A DNA stretch of 64,000 bases. Source: Achromobacter dolens. GTDB lineage: Bacteria > Pseudomonadota > Gammaproteobacteria > Burkholderiales > Burkholderiaceae_B. The stretch covers positions 1 through 64,000 of the forward strand of contig NZ_CADIJW010000022.1 in NCBI RefSeq assembly GCF_902859745.1, in the 5' to 3' direction. The number at the start of each line of letters is the position of its first letter. Within the stretch, counting starts at the first letter, position 1. The notes under the pieces are model-generated. The model made no database searches, was not told the DNA's origin, and saw nothing but the letters and a program-made list of their open reading frames with translations. The translations under genes and the position numbers were made by a program. Shown here in pieces: positions 35,992-44,260 of this stretch.

Positions 35992-36612
35992 ATGACCCAA
36001 CCTCTCCTTCCCCATACCGCTTTCGAAGGCCACCGCCTGTTGGCGCGTGGCGCGCTCGCCGAGGTCGCCCTGGCCGTCAAGCAGGCCCAGGACGGTCACG
36101 CCAACCGTCATGGCGACGGCGCGATTCTGGTGTTCGACGACCACACCGGCAAGCAGGTCGACCTGGACCTGCGCGGCGCTGACGCCGACATCCGCGCGCG
36201 CTATCAGGCGCCGGCCGATGCCGCCCCCGCGCCCGCCGAGGAAGCGGACCACGCCGACGCCGCCCCGCGCGGGCGCGGACGGCCCAAGCTGGGCGTGGTG
36301 CCGCGCGAGGTGACGCTGCTGCCGCGCCACTGGGACTGGCTGGCGGCGCAGCCGGGCGGCGCGTCGGTGGCGCTGCGCAAACTGGTGGAACAGGCGCGCC
36401 GCGACAACGAGGCGCGCGACCAGCAGCGCCAGCGGCAGGAAGCGGCGTACCACTTCATGTCGAGCATGGGCGGCAACCTGCCGGGCTTCGAGGAGGCCAC
36501 GCGGGCGCTGTATGCCGATGATCGCGCGGGTTTCACGCGGCAGGTGGCCGCATGGCCGGCGGACGTGCGCGATTACGCCATGGCGCTGGCGTGGGCGGAT
36601 GAGCAGGCCTGA
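35992..36612 (+). CDS. DUF2239 family protein
   Basis: Protein of 206 residues. The N-terminal half has the family's FEGHRLLARGALAEVALAVK and ILVFDDHTGKQVDLDLRG. An acidic/proline linker leads to GRGRPKLGVVPREVTLLPRH, a DNA-binding-like motif recalling ribbon or HTH proteins. The C-terminal half is helical, with YHFMSSMGGNLPGFEEATRA. The family has no known function. The motif RGRGRPKLGVV and the palindromes upstream make self-regulation an attractive guess. Monocistronic as far as can be seen. Confidence 0.85.
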   Translation: MTQPLLPHTAFEGHRLLARGALAEVALAVKQAQDGHANRHGDGAILVFDDHTGKQVDLDLRGADADIRARYQAPADAAPAPAEEADHADAAPRGRGRPKLGVVPREVTLLPRHWDWLAAQPGGASVALRKLVEQARRDNEARDQQRQRQEAAYHFMSSMGGNLPGFEEATRALYADDRAGFTRQVAAWPADVRDYAMALAWADEQA

Positions 36613-36856
36613 GCGGCAGACCGCGTATCGCTGGGCGCGGTCCCTGTCCCTGCGCCCTATCCCTACGCGCATGCCTGCGCCCCACACCTGCGCCCCCTAC
36701 CTGCCCCCACCATGACTGCGGGCCGCCACTGCGCCCCATCGCTGCGCGCGCCGCTGGCGCGGGGCGGCGCGAGTGTCATGCGCCGCTTCCAATCGTGCGT
36801 CGGCAGCATCCCGGCGCCCCAAGCAAGCGACGCCCGCCGCTGGTAAGCTGTACGTC

Positions 36857-37246
36857 ATGGATACGGATACCGCGCCCCGCAACTTCCTGCTGTACGACGG
36901 CGACTGCCCGTTCTGCACCAACTACGTGCGGATGGTGCAGTTGCGCAAGGCCGTCGGCCCGGTCGAATTGCTCGACATGCGCCAACATCCCGAACTGGTG
37001 GCGTATTTCCGCGACCGTGGCTATGACCTGAACGACGGCATGCTGCTGCGGCTGGAGGGGCACATCTACTGGGGCGCCGATTGCATCAACCGGCTGGCTC
37101 TGCTCAGTTCCGACAGCGACCTGTTCAACCAGATCAATGCGGCCATCTTCCGCCGCCCGTGCCTGTCGGCGGCGCTGTATCCCTTCATGAGCCGTGGCCG
37201 CGCGCTGACGCTGGCGCTGCTGGGCAAGAAGAAGATGCCGGCCTGA
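36857..37246 (+). CDS. DUF393 (YuxK-like) thiol-disulfide oxidoreductase family protein
   Basis: Protein of 129 residues with the family motif LLYDGDCPFCTNYVRM (CxxC at about 17-20) followed by LLDMRQHPELVAYFRDRG and a hydrophobic C-terminal half. The fold resembles thioredoxin. The role is unproved; members are often linked to redox housekeeping. The start ATG 36857 places the CxxC where the family has it. A 314-bp stretch of degenerate pentamer repeats follows its stop. Confidence 0.87.
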   Translation: MDTDTAPRNFLLYDGDCPFCTNYVRMVQLRKAVGPVELLDMRQHPELVAYFRDRGYDLNDGMLLRLEGHIYWGADCINRLALLSSDSDLFNQINAAIFRRPCLSAALYPFMSRGRALTLALLGKKKMPA

Positions 37247-37270
37247 CAGCGGCGGCGCGCGCTTGGTCGC

Positions 37271-37510
37271 GCGCCTTGCCTCGCCTTGCCTCGCCTTGCC
37301 TCGCGTTGCCTCGCCTTGCCTCGCGTTGCCTCGCCTCGCGTTGCCTTGCCTGGCCTCGCCTTGCCTCGCCTCGCGTTGCCTCGCCCCGCCTCGCCTCACC
37401 GCGCCCTGCCTCGTCGCGACCTGCCTCGTCGCGACCTGCCTCATCGCGCCCTGCCTCTCCCCACCGCGCCTCTCCCCGTCCCGCCTAGCCTAGTTCCGTC
37501 CCGTCTCGTC
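37271..37510. repeat. Degenerate pentanucleotide tandem repeat (TTGCC/TCGCC)
   Basis: About 240 bp made almost wholly of variants of TTGCCTCGCC in tandem (units TTGCC, TCGCC, TCGCG), degrading to the right. It fills most of the gap between the DUF393 gene and the YcxB-like gene. All frames through it read as Leu/Pro/Ala/Ser or Arg/Gly/Glu/Ala repeats and I see no gene in it. Confidence 0.9.
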
Positions 37511-37560
37511 TCGCCCCGCAGCAATGCTAAATTGCGGATCACCCCCCTGACGGAGACCCC

Positions 37561-38865
37561 ATGCCCGAGCCGAGCACCGCTGCCGACGGCACGCTGACGC
37601 CGCCCGTTGCGCCCCCGAACGACGCGCCCGGCGCGATGCCGGCCGACGGTTTCTCGCTGACCGCGCCGATCACGCTGCAGGACCGCATCGCGGCCGCGCT
37701 GTTCAGCTACGCGGACATGTTCGGGGCCGCCCGGCGGCGCGCGCTGTACTTCCTGGCGTGGGTGGTGCTGACGCTGTTGGGAATGCTGGGGTTCTCTTCC
37801 TGGCGGGATAGCGGCGAGCGGGGCTTCGGCCCGTTCCTCTCGCGCTTCTTTCACGACCTGTTCGGCCTGGACGGCGTACCCATCCTGGTCGTGGCCATCC
37901 CGGTGCTGATCTACTACTTCCGCCATCCGGCGATCGTGCGCGGGCGCCTGGCGCGCTGGTGCCGCGACGAAGGGCTCGACCAGACCATCCACCCGCTCTA
38001 TTACTTTCAGCCGGGCGGGCTTACCGTCACCCTGCCGGGACGCAAGACGGCCATGGCGTGCTCGCGCATCCAGGGGCTTGCCGAAACCTCCGAACACCTG
38101 TTCATCCAGTTGCGCAACATCGAGGACGTGTACGCCCTGCCGCGACAGGCGCTATCCGACGAGCAGGTGGCGCGCATCAAGGCGTGGGCCGCATCCTGCC
38201 ACGCCGGCGCCCCCGACGCGACGCAGCACCCGCCGCAAGCGCGGCAGGCGCCCGAGGCCGCGCCGCCGCTGCTGACGACGCGCTTCCTGCTGAACCAGGA
38301 AGACCGGGCCGCCGCGATCTCGTGGCAGATCGAACGTCCCGGCATGCGGCGGCGCCGCCGGCGCGGTTTCCTGCTGGCCTTCGCGCTGACCGCCCTGCTA
38401 GTGCCGCTGATATTCGTGCTGCTGTGGCTGCTGGACCCCGAGCGGGTGCCGCTGCGCTATGCCTGGCCGCTGTTCGGCGAGATGTTCACGGACAGTTTCT
38501 GGAAGATCACGCTGGGGTTCTGGGCCATCCTGGCCGTCATCATCCTGCTGCATCCCTGGTCCCGGCGCCGCCACGCGTACAAGCTGGCCGGGCAGATGCA
38601 CCGGCGCATGCCGGCCGAGGAACACGAGGCGCGGCTGTATGACGATCGGCTCGAAGTCCGGCAGGACGGTTGGGTCAACAGCTTCGCGACGGCCGGCTTC
38701 GACCGGGTCGAGCGGCAAGGCGAACACCTGATCCTGATGCGGCGGGAGGGCGAACCGCTGATCCTGCCCCGACGCGCGCTGGACGCGGAGCAGTCGGCGC
38801 TGTTCGAACGCACCCTCACGGGCGGCGCGGGCGGCGATCATCGCCAGCGCGGGGGTACGCCATGA
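37561..38865 (+). CDS. Membrane protein with two YcxB-like modules
   Basis: Protein of 434 residues built twice from the same plan: a hairpin of two hydrophobic segments (about 60-83 and 98-118; again 265-292 and 308-330), then a beta-rich YcxB-like domain (YYFQPGGLTVTLPGRKTAMA and RLYDDRLEVRQDGWVNSFAT). Both copies end in a matching strand (YALPRQAL and LILPRRAL). No signal peptide; the first 30 residues are proline-rich and cytosolic. Function is unknown. Its stop overlaps the start of the next gene (ATGA), so the two are translationally coupled. Confidence 0.8.
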   Translation: MPEPSTAADGTLTPPVAPPNDAPGAMPADGFSLTAPITLQDRIAAALFSYADMFGAARRRALYFLAWVVLTLLGMLGFSSWRDSGERGFGPFLSRFFHDLFGLDGVPILVVAIPVLIYYFRHPAIVRGRLARWCRDEGLDQTIHPLYYFQPGGLTVTLPGRKTAMACSRIQGLAETSEHLFIQLRNIEDVYALPRQALSDEQVARIKAWAASCHAGAPDATQHPPQARQAPEAAPPLLTTRFLLNQEDRAAAISWQIERPGMRRRRRRGFLLAFALTALLVPLIFVLLWLLDPERVPLRYAWPLFGEMFTDSFWKITLGFWAILAVIILLHPWSRRRHAYKLAGQMHRRMPAEEHEARLYDDRLEVRQDGWVNSFATAGFDRVERQGEHLILMRREGEPLILPRRALDAEQSALFERTLTGGAGGDHRQRGGTP

Positions 38866-39446
38866 GCGGGCCGGCCTTGATCCGCCTGGCGGCCCTGTGC
38901 GCGGCGCTTGGCGCGCTGGCGCCCGCCGCGTCCGCCGAAACCCTCGATCTGCCGCATGGCCTGTCGGTGCAGTTGCCAGAGGGCTGGGTGGTGGACGGCT
39001 CGCCACAAGGCGAAGTCTCGCGCAGCGGCATGCGGCGCGTGCAACTGGTCTGCGAAAGCGAGGCCTGCGAACAGACGCAGGAAACCTGCACCCTGCTGAT
39101 GCAGGCCAAGCCGCTCGAAGGCGACGACGATGACGCCCGCTTGCAAGCGCTTTATGCGTCGCCGCTCAAGCGCTATTTCCGCCTGCGGGCGGTGCTGCGC
39201 GCGACCAGTCCCGACGCCGATATCCGCCAGCCGCTGGAGCGGGTGCGCATCGGCGATCGGGATTGGTACCGGGTCGAGACCGATGCGCGGCACCAGTACC
39301 GGTCGGGCGTGTTCGCCGAGACGGTGGTCGACGGCCTGTACGTCGGCGCGATCTGCAAGTCGTGCGAGACCGGCGAACAGCGCCACCGGGACGGACTGCG
39401 GATCATCGAGAGCCTGAAGTCGGATGCGAACGCCGTGTCGCGTTGA
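38862..39446 (+). CDS. Hypothetical exported protein coupled to the YcxB-like gene
   Basis: Protein of 194 residues with a signal peptide (MSGPALIRLAALCAALGALA, cleavage near ASA). The mature part has DLPHGLSVQLPEGWVV, the opening common to several secreted domains of unknown function, and three cysteine pairs (VCESEACEQTQETC, CKSC). It is the second gene of a coupled pair. Its last codons enter a 41-bp tandem repeat. Confidence 0.75.
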   Translation: MSGPALIRLAALCAALGALAPAASAETLDLPHGLSVQLPEGWVVDGSPQGEVSRSGMRRVQLVCESEACEQTQETCTLLMQAKPLEGDDDDARLQALYASPLKRYFRLRAVLRATSPDADIRQPLERVRIGDRDWYRVETDARHQYRSGVFAETVVDGLYVGAICKSCETGEQRHRDGLRIIESLKSDANAVSR

Positions 39447-39536
39447 ACGCCGCGAACGCCATGCAATGCCCTGGCCGGTTGCGTTGAACGCCACGGACGC
39501 CTGCGCAATGCCCTGCCCATCGCGTTGAACGGCGAC
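39441..39536. repeat. 41-bp tandem repeat beginning at a stop codon
   Basis: CGTTGAAC recurs at 39441, 39482 and 39523, exactly 41 bp apart, with CAATGCCCTG in each complete unit: about 2.3 copies, slightly diverged. The first copy supplies the TGA stop of the preceding gene. Confidence 0.85.
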
Positions 39537-39569
39537 GACACGCCGGGCGCGCCCCCGGCTGTGGCCCCT

Positions 39570-40460
39570 TCAGGGCGCGGGGGGCAGCACCTCGGCCACC
39601 TGCCGCAGGAACGCGGCCAGCGCCGGGTTGTCGTGCTGCGCATGCCAGGCCAGGTACATATCGGCATACAGGTCGCGCTGGCCCAGCGACCGGAACTCCA
39701 CCCCCTCCAGGCGCAGCTCGCGCGCCGAATCGGGCACGATGCCCACGCCCAGTCCGGCCCGCACCAGCGCCAGCAAGGTATGCGTCTGGCTGGCGCGCTG
39801 CACGTAGTCGGGCTGCACGTCGGCCAGGCCGAATGCGCCGACGATGCGGTCATAGAAGTATTTGCCTTCGCGCGGCGAATACAGCACGAAGGGCTGGCCC
39901 TGCAGCAGCCGCAGCGGCACCACGTCCTGTTCGCACAGCGGTGAATCCGCCGGCAGCGCCAGCACCAGCGGCTCGCGCTCGATCAGGCGGGCCTCGATGC
40001 CGGCCTGCTGCGGCACGCTGCGCGCCAGGATCGCGTCCAGTTCCCGCGCCAGCAGCAGGCGCGACAGGTCGGTGCTGACGGTTTCACGCAACTGGATCTC
40101 CACGCCCGGCAGCCGCTTGCGGGCCCGCATGATGAGCGATGGCATCAGGCGGTACGAGGCCACCGCCGTGAAGCCCAGCGTGATGTGGCCGGCGTCGCCG
40201 CCGGCGGTGCGGCGGGCGCTGGCGGTGGCGCGAGCCGAGTATTCCAGCAGGTGGCGCGCGTCGCGCAGGAAGCGGCGGCCGGCGGCGCTCAGCTCGACCT
40301 GGCGGCTGCTGCGCTCGAACAGCGTCACACCCAGATCCTGCTCCAGCAACTGGATCTGGCGCGACAGCGGCGGCTGCGTCATGCACAGGCGCTGGGCGGC
40401 GCGGCCGAAGTGCAGCTCCTCGGCCACGGCGATGAAGCATTCGAGCTGGCGGAATTCCAT
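39570..40460 (-). CDS. LysR-type regulator, CatM/BenM-like
   Basis: Regulator of 296 residues: MEFRQLECFIAVAEELHFGR, then TQPPLSRQIQLLEQDLGVTL for DNA binding, and an effector domain with DAILAR and GLGVGIVPDS. The N-terminus is typical of the CatM/BenM/CbbR branch that controls aromatic or organic-acid catabolism. ATG 40460 starts directly at the helix. It is divergent from the Bug receptor gene, with 174 bp between, and probably controls it and the 2-hydroxyacid dehydrogenase. Confidence 0.88.
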   Translation of the reverse strand: MEFRQLECFIAVAEELHFGRAAQRLCMTQPPLSRQIQLLEQDLGVTLFERSSRQVELSAAGRRFLRDARHLLEYSARATASARRTAGGDAGHITLGFTAVASYRLMPSLIMRARKRLPGVEIQLRETVSTDLSRLLLARELDAILARSVPQQAGIEARLIEREPLVLALPADSPLCEQDVVPLRLLQGQPFVLYSPREGKYFYDRIVGAFGLADVQPDYVQRASQTHTLLALVRAGLGVGIVPDSARELRLEGVEFRSLGQRDLYADMYLAWHAQHDNPALAAFLRQVAEVLPPAP

Positions 40461-40634
40461 CGATTCAATCCTTGAATTGATCAATGCTATTTATAGCTCG
40501 AATAGTCATCCATCGGCCGGCGTTCCTATACTCGGCCGCAGCACCGGGGCGCGTTTTTCCGCCCCGCGAAAGGAGTGCCATCGCAGCATCGACTTTCCGC
40601 GGCCCGCGCCGCTTACTACTACAAAGAGAAGACC

Positions 40635-41630
40635 ATGGAGACACGCAATTCCGCACGCCCGCGCCGCCGCTTCCTTGCCGCGGCCCTGGCCCTGGCCGCC
40701 TGTGGCGCCCTGCCCGCCGCGGCGCAGGCCGCGCCGTTCCCGGACCGCCCGATCAACCTGATCGTGCCGTTCTCGCCGGGCGGCGGCACCGACATTTCGG
40801 CGCGCCTACTGGCGGCGGCGCTGGGCGACAAGCTGGCGGCCTCGGTGGTGGTGGACAACCGCCCCGGCGCCGGCGGGCAGATCGCCGCCGATCTGGTGGC
40901 GCGCGCCAACCCCGACGGCTACACGCTGCTGTTCGCCAATTCGGGCATGCTGGCGATCAATCCGTGGATCTACAAGCTGCATTCCGATCCGGCCACCGCG
41001 TTCGCACCGGTATCGCTGTTCTCGGACCTGCCGTTCGTGCTGGTGGTGCCCACCACCCTGCCCGCCAAGAACGTGAAGGACCTGGTGACGCTGGCGCGCG
41101 CGCAACCCGGCAAGCACACCTTCGCCAGTTCCGGCACCGGCGGCGCGCCGCACCTGTCGGGCGAGATCTTCCAGCAGGCCACCGGCACCGACCTGATGCA
41201 CGTGCCCTACAAGGGCGGCGGCCCGGCCATGACCGACCTGATGGCGGGCCGCGTCGACATGCTGTTCGCATCGGTGCTGGAGACCATTCCGTACGTCAAT
41301 TCCGGCAAGCTGCGCGCGCTGGCGGTGACCGGCGCGACGCGTTCGCCCGCCCTCCCCGACGTGCCGACCATCGACGAGGCCGGCGTCAAGAACGCGCAGA
41401 CCGGCTCATGGACGGCGGTGCTGGCGCCGGCGGGCACGCCGCAGGCGGTGATCGACAAGCTGTCGGCCGCGATCCGCGAGGTGGCCAGCGACCCGGCGAT
41501 GCAGGCCAAGCTCGAATCGCAGGGCGCGCTGGCGCACGGTTCGACGCCGCAGGAACTGCAGGCGCTGGCGGCCAGCGAACGCGCGCGCTACGGGGAGATC
41601 ATCAAGACACGGCATATCCAGACCCAATGA
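40635..41630 (+). CDS. Bug-family tripartite tricarboxylate transporter substrate-binding protein
   Basis: Periplasmic receptor of 331 residues: twin-arginine-like leader RPRRRFLAAALALAACGALP, cleavage near AQA, then FPDRPINLIVPFSPGGGTDI, the Bug signature, and HVPYKGGGPAMTDLMAGRVD. Such receptors bind carboxylates for TctAB-type transporters or for sensing. No TctAB genes are in the window, as is usual for orphan Bug genes in Bordetella and Achromobacter. It precedes a 2-hydroxyacid dehydrogenase, so the ligand may be a hydroxy or keto acid. Confidence 0.92.
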   Translation: METRNSARPRRRFLAAALALAACGALPAAAQAAPFPDRPINLIVPFSPGGGTDISARLLAAALGDKLAASVVVDNRPGAGGQIAADLVARANPDGYTLLFANSGMLAINPWIYKLHSDPATAFAPVSLFSDLPFVLVVPTTLPAKNVKDLVTLARAQPGKHTFASSGTGGAPHLSGEIFQQATGTDLMHVPYKGGGPAMTDLMAGRVDMLFASVLETIPYVNSGKLRALAVTGATRSPALPDVPTIDEAGVKNAQTGSWTAVLAPAGTPQAVIDKLSAAIREVASDPAMQAKLESQGALAHGSTPQELQALAASERARYGEIIKTRHIQTQ

Positions 41631-41804
41631 TCGGGCGGGGGCAGCGACCGCCCACGATGCGATGACGCGCCCCGAGGGCGCTGCATTGCGCACCGCCCTT
41701 TTTTTGTCCCCTGTCCGTCCCGGCGCGGACGGCTTTCCTCTTCGGTCGTCCCGCCGCCGCCCCTTTTCTTGCGAATCCCGCGCCCGCGGGTCGCTGCAAC
41801 AACC

Positions 41805-42782
41805 ATGACACCCGACATGACCACGACTGCTTCCCAGCCCCTCGCCGACCTGCTGATGGTGGGCCCCTTGCTGCCCGAACTGACCGCCGAACTGGAATCG
41901 CGCTACCGCGTGCACCGCTGGTGGCAAAGCCCCGACCAGACGGCGCTGCTGCGCGACCACGGCGCGGCGATCCGCGGCATCGCCACCAGCGGCCGCTTCG
42001 GCGCATCGCGCGAACTGATCGACGCGCTGCCGGCGCTGGAAGGCGTATTCAGTTTCGGCGTGGGCTACGACACCATCGACCTGGCGGCGGCGCAGGCGCG
42101 CGACGTGCGGGTCACCAACACGCCGGGCGTGCTCGATGCCTGCGTGGCGGACACCGCGCTGGCATTGATGCTGGCGGCGTCGCGCCGCATCGCCGAGGCC
42201 GACCGCTTCGTGCGCGCCGGCCGCTGGCCGCAGGAAGGCTTCGGCCTGGGCACGCGCATGAGCGGCAAGCGCTGCGGCATCGTCGGGCTGGGCAATATCG
42301 GCCTGCAGATCGCGCGGCGCGCCGAAGCATTTGATATGCCCATCCTGTACACCAACCGCAAGCCGCGCGCGGACGCGCCGGCGCACTACCGTTATTGCCC
42401 GGACATCACGACGCTGGCGGCCGAGTGCGATTTCCTGGTGCTGGCAGTGCCGGGCGGCGGCGCCACGCGCCACCTGGTCAATGGCGAGGTGTTGCGGGCG
42501 CTGGGTCCGCGCGGCTGGCTGATCAATATTGCGCGCGGCACGGTGGTCGACGAAGCCGCGCTGGTCCAGGCGCTGCAAAGCGGCGCCATCGCCGGCGCGG
42601 GTCTGGACGTGTTCGAGCATGAACCGGCCACGCCGGCCGCCTTGAACGCGATGGACAACGTGGTGATGCTGCCGCACATCGCCAGCGGCACGCACGAAAC
42701 CCGCCGCGCCATGGCCGACCTGATGCTGGCCAACCTGGACGGCTGGTTCCGCGACGGCAAGACGGTAACGCGGGTGGTTTGA
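41805..42782 (+). CDS. D-isomer-specific 2-hydroxyacid dehydrogenase (glyoxylate/hydroxypyruvate reductase-like)
   Basis: Protein of 325 residues that should reduce a 2-keto acid with NAD(P)H in the cytoplasm. Catalytic and cofactor features: GLGNIG (161-166), TNRKP after beta-2 suggesting NADPH, the substrate arginine in NIARGTVVDE, glutamate in DVFEHEP, and the histidine in LPHIASGT. An ATG at 41817 is an alternative start. A terminator lies about 130 bp after its stop. Probably in one unit with the Bug receptor gene 174 bp upstream. Confidence 0.9.
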   Translation: MTPDMTTTASQPLADLLMVGPLLPELTAELESRYRVHRWWQSPDQTALLRDHGAAIRGIATSGRFGASRELIDALPALEGVFSFGVGYDTIDLAAAQARDVRVTNTPGVLDACVADTALALMLAASRRIAEADRFVRAGRWPQEGFGLGTRMSGKRCGIVGLGNIGLQIARRAEAFDMPILYTNRKPRADAPAHYRYCPDITTLAAECDFLVLAVPGGGATRHLVNGEVLRALGPRGWLINIARGTVVDEAALVQALQSGAIAGAGLDVFEHEPATPAALNAMDNVVMLPHIASGTHETRRAMADLMLANLDGWFRDGKTVTRVV

Positions 42783-42802
42783 GAGGGATGGCCGCAGCAA
42801 GC

Positions 42803-42852
42803 GTCCATTTAATGGACACTACATCTTGTAATTTATCTCATACATGATAAAT
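42803..42852. promoter_or_regulatory. Two palindromes in an AT-rich patch after the dehydrogenase
   Basis: GTCCATT, T, AATGGAC (42803-42817) is a perfect 7-bp-arm palindrome. ATTTATC (42831-42837) and GATAAAT (42846-42852) form a second inverted repeat with an 8-base loop. They look like operator or promoter elements, but neither neighbour starts here. Possibly a relic or an RNA processing site. Confidence 0.4.
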
Positions 42853-42909
42853 TTCTCACCGCACTGGCTCGTGCCGGCGAGCCGTTGTGCTTGTTGTTGT
42901 AAGTTTTTT

Positions 42910-42933
42910 CCGGCCTTCGGGCCGGATTTTTTT
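42910..42933 (+). terminator. Rho-independent terminator
   Basis: CCGGCC, loop TTCG, GGCCGG, then A and seven T. A textbook terminator for transcripts coming from the left, that is the Bug receptor/dehydrogenase unit or a transcript starting in the AT-rich patch. Confidence 0.92.
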
Positions 42934-43062
42934 GCATTGGCGCCTGGCGGCGAGTCGGGACGCCAGCAATCTCCGCCCAGGCGTATTGGCATTTTTCCGC
43001 GATTGCGGCGCCATCGCCCGCCATCGCCCGCCATCGCCCCACATTCGACGCGATTGCCCGCG

Positions 43063-43305
43063 TCACGCATCGATCGTGATGGATAGCCCATCGGCGCGCG
43101 CCGCGATCGACCGCACCCGGATCGTCCAGCCGGCGTTGATGGCCTCTTCCTGATCGTCGAACACGCCATATTCGGTCACCGCCACCGCGCCATGCAGGAT
43201 GCGGCCGTCGGGCGCCGGCCCCCGCGCCTCGATGACCGGCACGTAGCCGTCCTGGACCTGCAACGCGCCACGCGTGATCTGAAATCCGTTCAATGCTTCT
43301 TCCAT
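43063..43305 (-). CDS. Small hypothetical protein
   Basis: Protein of 80 residues starting MEEALNGFQITRGALQVQDG after a strong AGAGGAG ribosome site. It contains AVTEYGVFDDQEEAINAGWT and ends in Ile/Asp-rich residues. Not recognised; the pattern of alternating strands and the preserved length suggest a small beta-alpha protein. It is divergent from a GNAT gene, with only 61 bp between starts. Confidence 0.7.
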   Translation of the reverse strand: MEEALNGFQITRGALQVQDGYVPVIEARGPAPDGRILHGAVAVTEYGVFDDQEEAINAGWTIRVRSIAARADGLSITIDA

Positions 43306-43366
43306 GGCCGCTCCTCTTTTTGGGGCCGGACCATGGTAGCCTGCCGCCAAACGATCCGGAGACATC

Positions 43367-43786
43367 ATGGTGATCTGCAGCAGAATCGAGCCGTCCGCCT
43401 GGGCCCAGGCCTTTCCCCTGATCAGCCAATTGCGCGCCGCCCTCGATGAAGCCGAATTCCTGCAGCGCGTGCGGCGGCAATCGCATGGCGGCTACGAACT
43501 GGTCGGCGCCTACCGCGACGGCAGGCTGATCGGCGTGATGGGCATGCGGCCCGTGCACACGCTGGCGCGCGGTCCGCATCTGCATGTGGACGATCTGGTG
43601 GTCGACGAGGCCGTGCGTGGCAGCGGCGCCGGCCGCGCGCTGATGGCCTACGCCGAGGCGGACGCCCGCGCTCGCGGCATGGGGGCGGTGTTCCTGGATG
43701 CCCGGCCCGACGCGATTCCATTCTATGAACGCGAGCAATACACGCTGCATGCGGCGCCGTCGATGAAAAAAGTCATCAGCCAGTAG
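43367..43786 (+). CDS. GNAT-family N-acetyltransferase
   Basis: Protein of 139 residues with the GNAT acetyl-CoA pyrophosphate loop (VDEAVRGSGAGRALM, R/Q-x-x-G-x-G/A), preceded by the beta-4 strand HLHVDDLVV and followed by GMGAVFLDARPDAIPFYERE. The acceptor is unknown. ATG 43367 is preceded by CCGGAGAC. It is divergent from the small hypothetical gene. Confidence 0.88.
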   Translation: MVICSRIEPSAWAQAFPLISQLRAALDEAEFLQRVRRQSHGGYELVGAYRDGRLIGVMGMRPVHTLARGPHLHVDDLVVDEAVRGSGAGRALMAYAEADARARGMGAVFLDARPDAIPFYEREQYTLHAAPSMKKVISQ

Positions 43787-43852
43787 AGGGCCGGGACACG
43801 GCGCCGGCGCAGGAGTATCGTGAAAACCGGTACTTCGCGCCTGGAGCACGCC

Positions 43853-44170
43853 ATGTCCGACGACACCCCCGCCATCGAGGCCAGCGCCTCGCAATTGGGC
43901 AACCTGACGCAGTTCCTGATCTGGGTTGCCGAGCGCCCCCGCACCTATGCCGACATCATGGAGGCGTGGCGCACTTCGTGTCCGCGCCTGTCGGCCTGGG
44001 AAGACGCCACCAGCAACGGCCTGGTGGATCTGGCGCGCCGATCTGCCGGCGACGCCGGGACCGCCGTGGCCACGCTGACGCCCAAGGGCCGCGCCTGGCT
44101 GGCCGCGCGCCAGGCCGCCATGATCGCGATGCCGCGACAAGGCGCTGGCGTCGCGCCGCTTTCGCACTAA
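43853..44170 (+). CDS. Hypothetical winged-helix-like small protein
   Basis: Protein of 105 residues. TQFLIWVAERPRTYADIMEA followed by SAWEDATSNGLVDL and VATLTPKGRAWLAARQA looks like a minimal winged helix of the kind in MarR- or PadR-like small regulators, but I do not recognise it. ATG 43853 is seven bases after GGAG. Its stop codon is the first base triplet of a 31-bp tandem repeat. Confidence 0.65.
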   Translation: MSDDTPAIEASASQLGNLTQFLIWVAERPRTYADIMEAWRTSCPRLSAWEDATSNGLVDLARRSAGDAGTAVATLTPKGRAWLAARQAAMIAMPRQGAGVAPLSH

Positions 44171-44260
44171 ATGCGCGGGCGTCGCAACGCTCTCCCAATA
44201 AAGGCGCGGACGCCGCGCCCCGCTCCCGCTAAGGCGCGGGCGCCGCGCCGCTCTCCCGCC
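44168..44260. repeat. 31-bp tandem repeat spanning two convergent gene ends
   Basis: TAA followed by a GCGCGG-x-CG-C core and CTCCC recurs at 44168, 44199 and 44230, each exactly 31 bp apart (three diverged units). The first unit carries the TAA stop of the upstream gene; the third carries the TAG stop and last codons of the opposite-strand LysR gene. Confidence 0.8.

Noticed and set aside
37271-37510. CRISPR array or coding repeat protein
   Set aside because: The units are 5-10 bp with no spacers and no conserved frame with a start and ribosome site.
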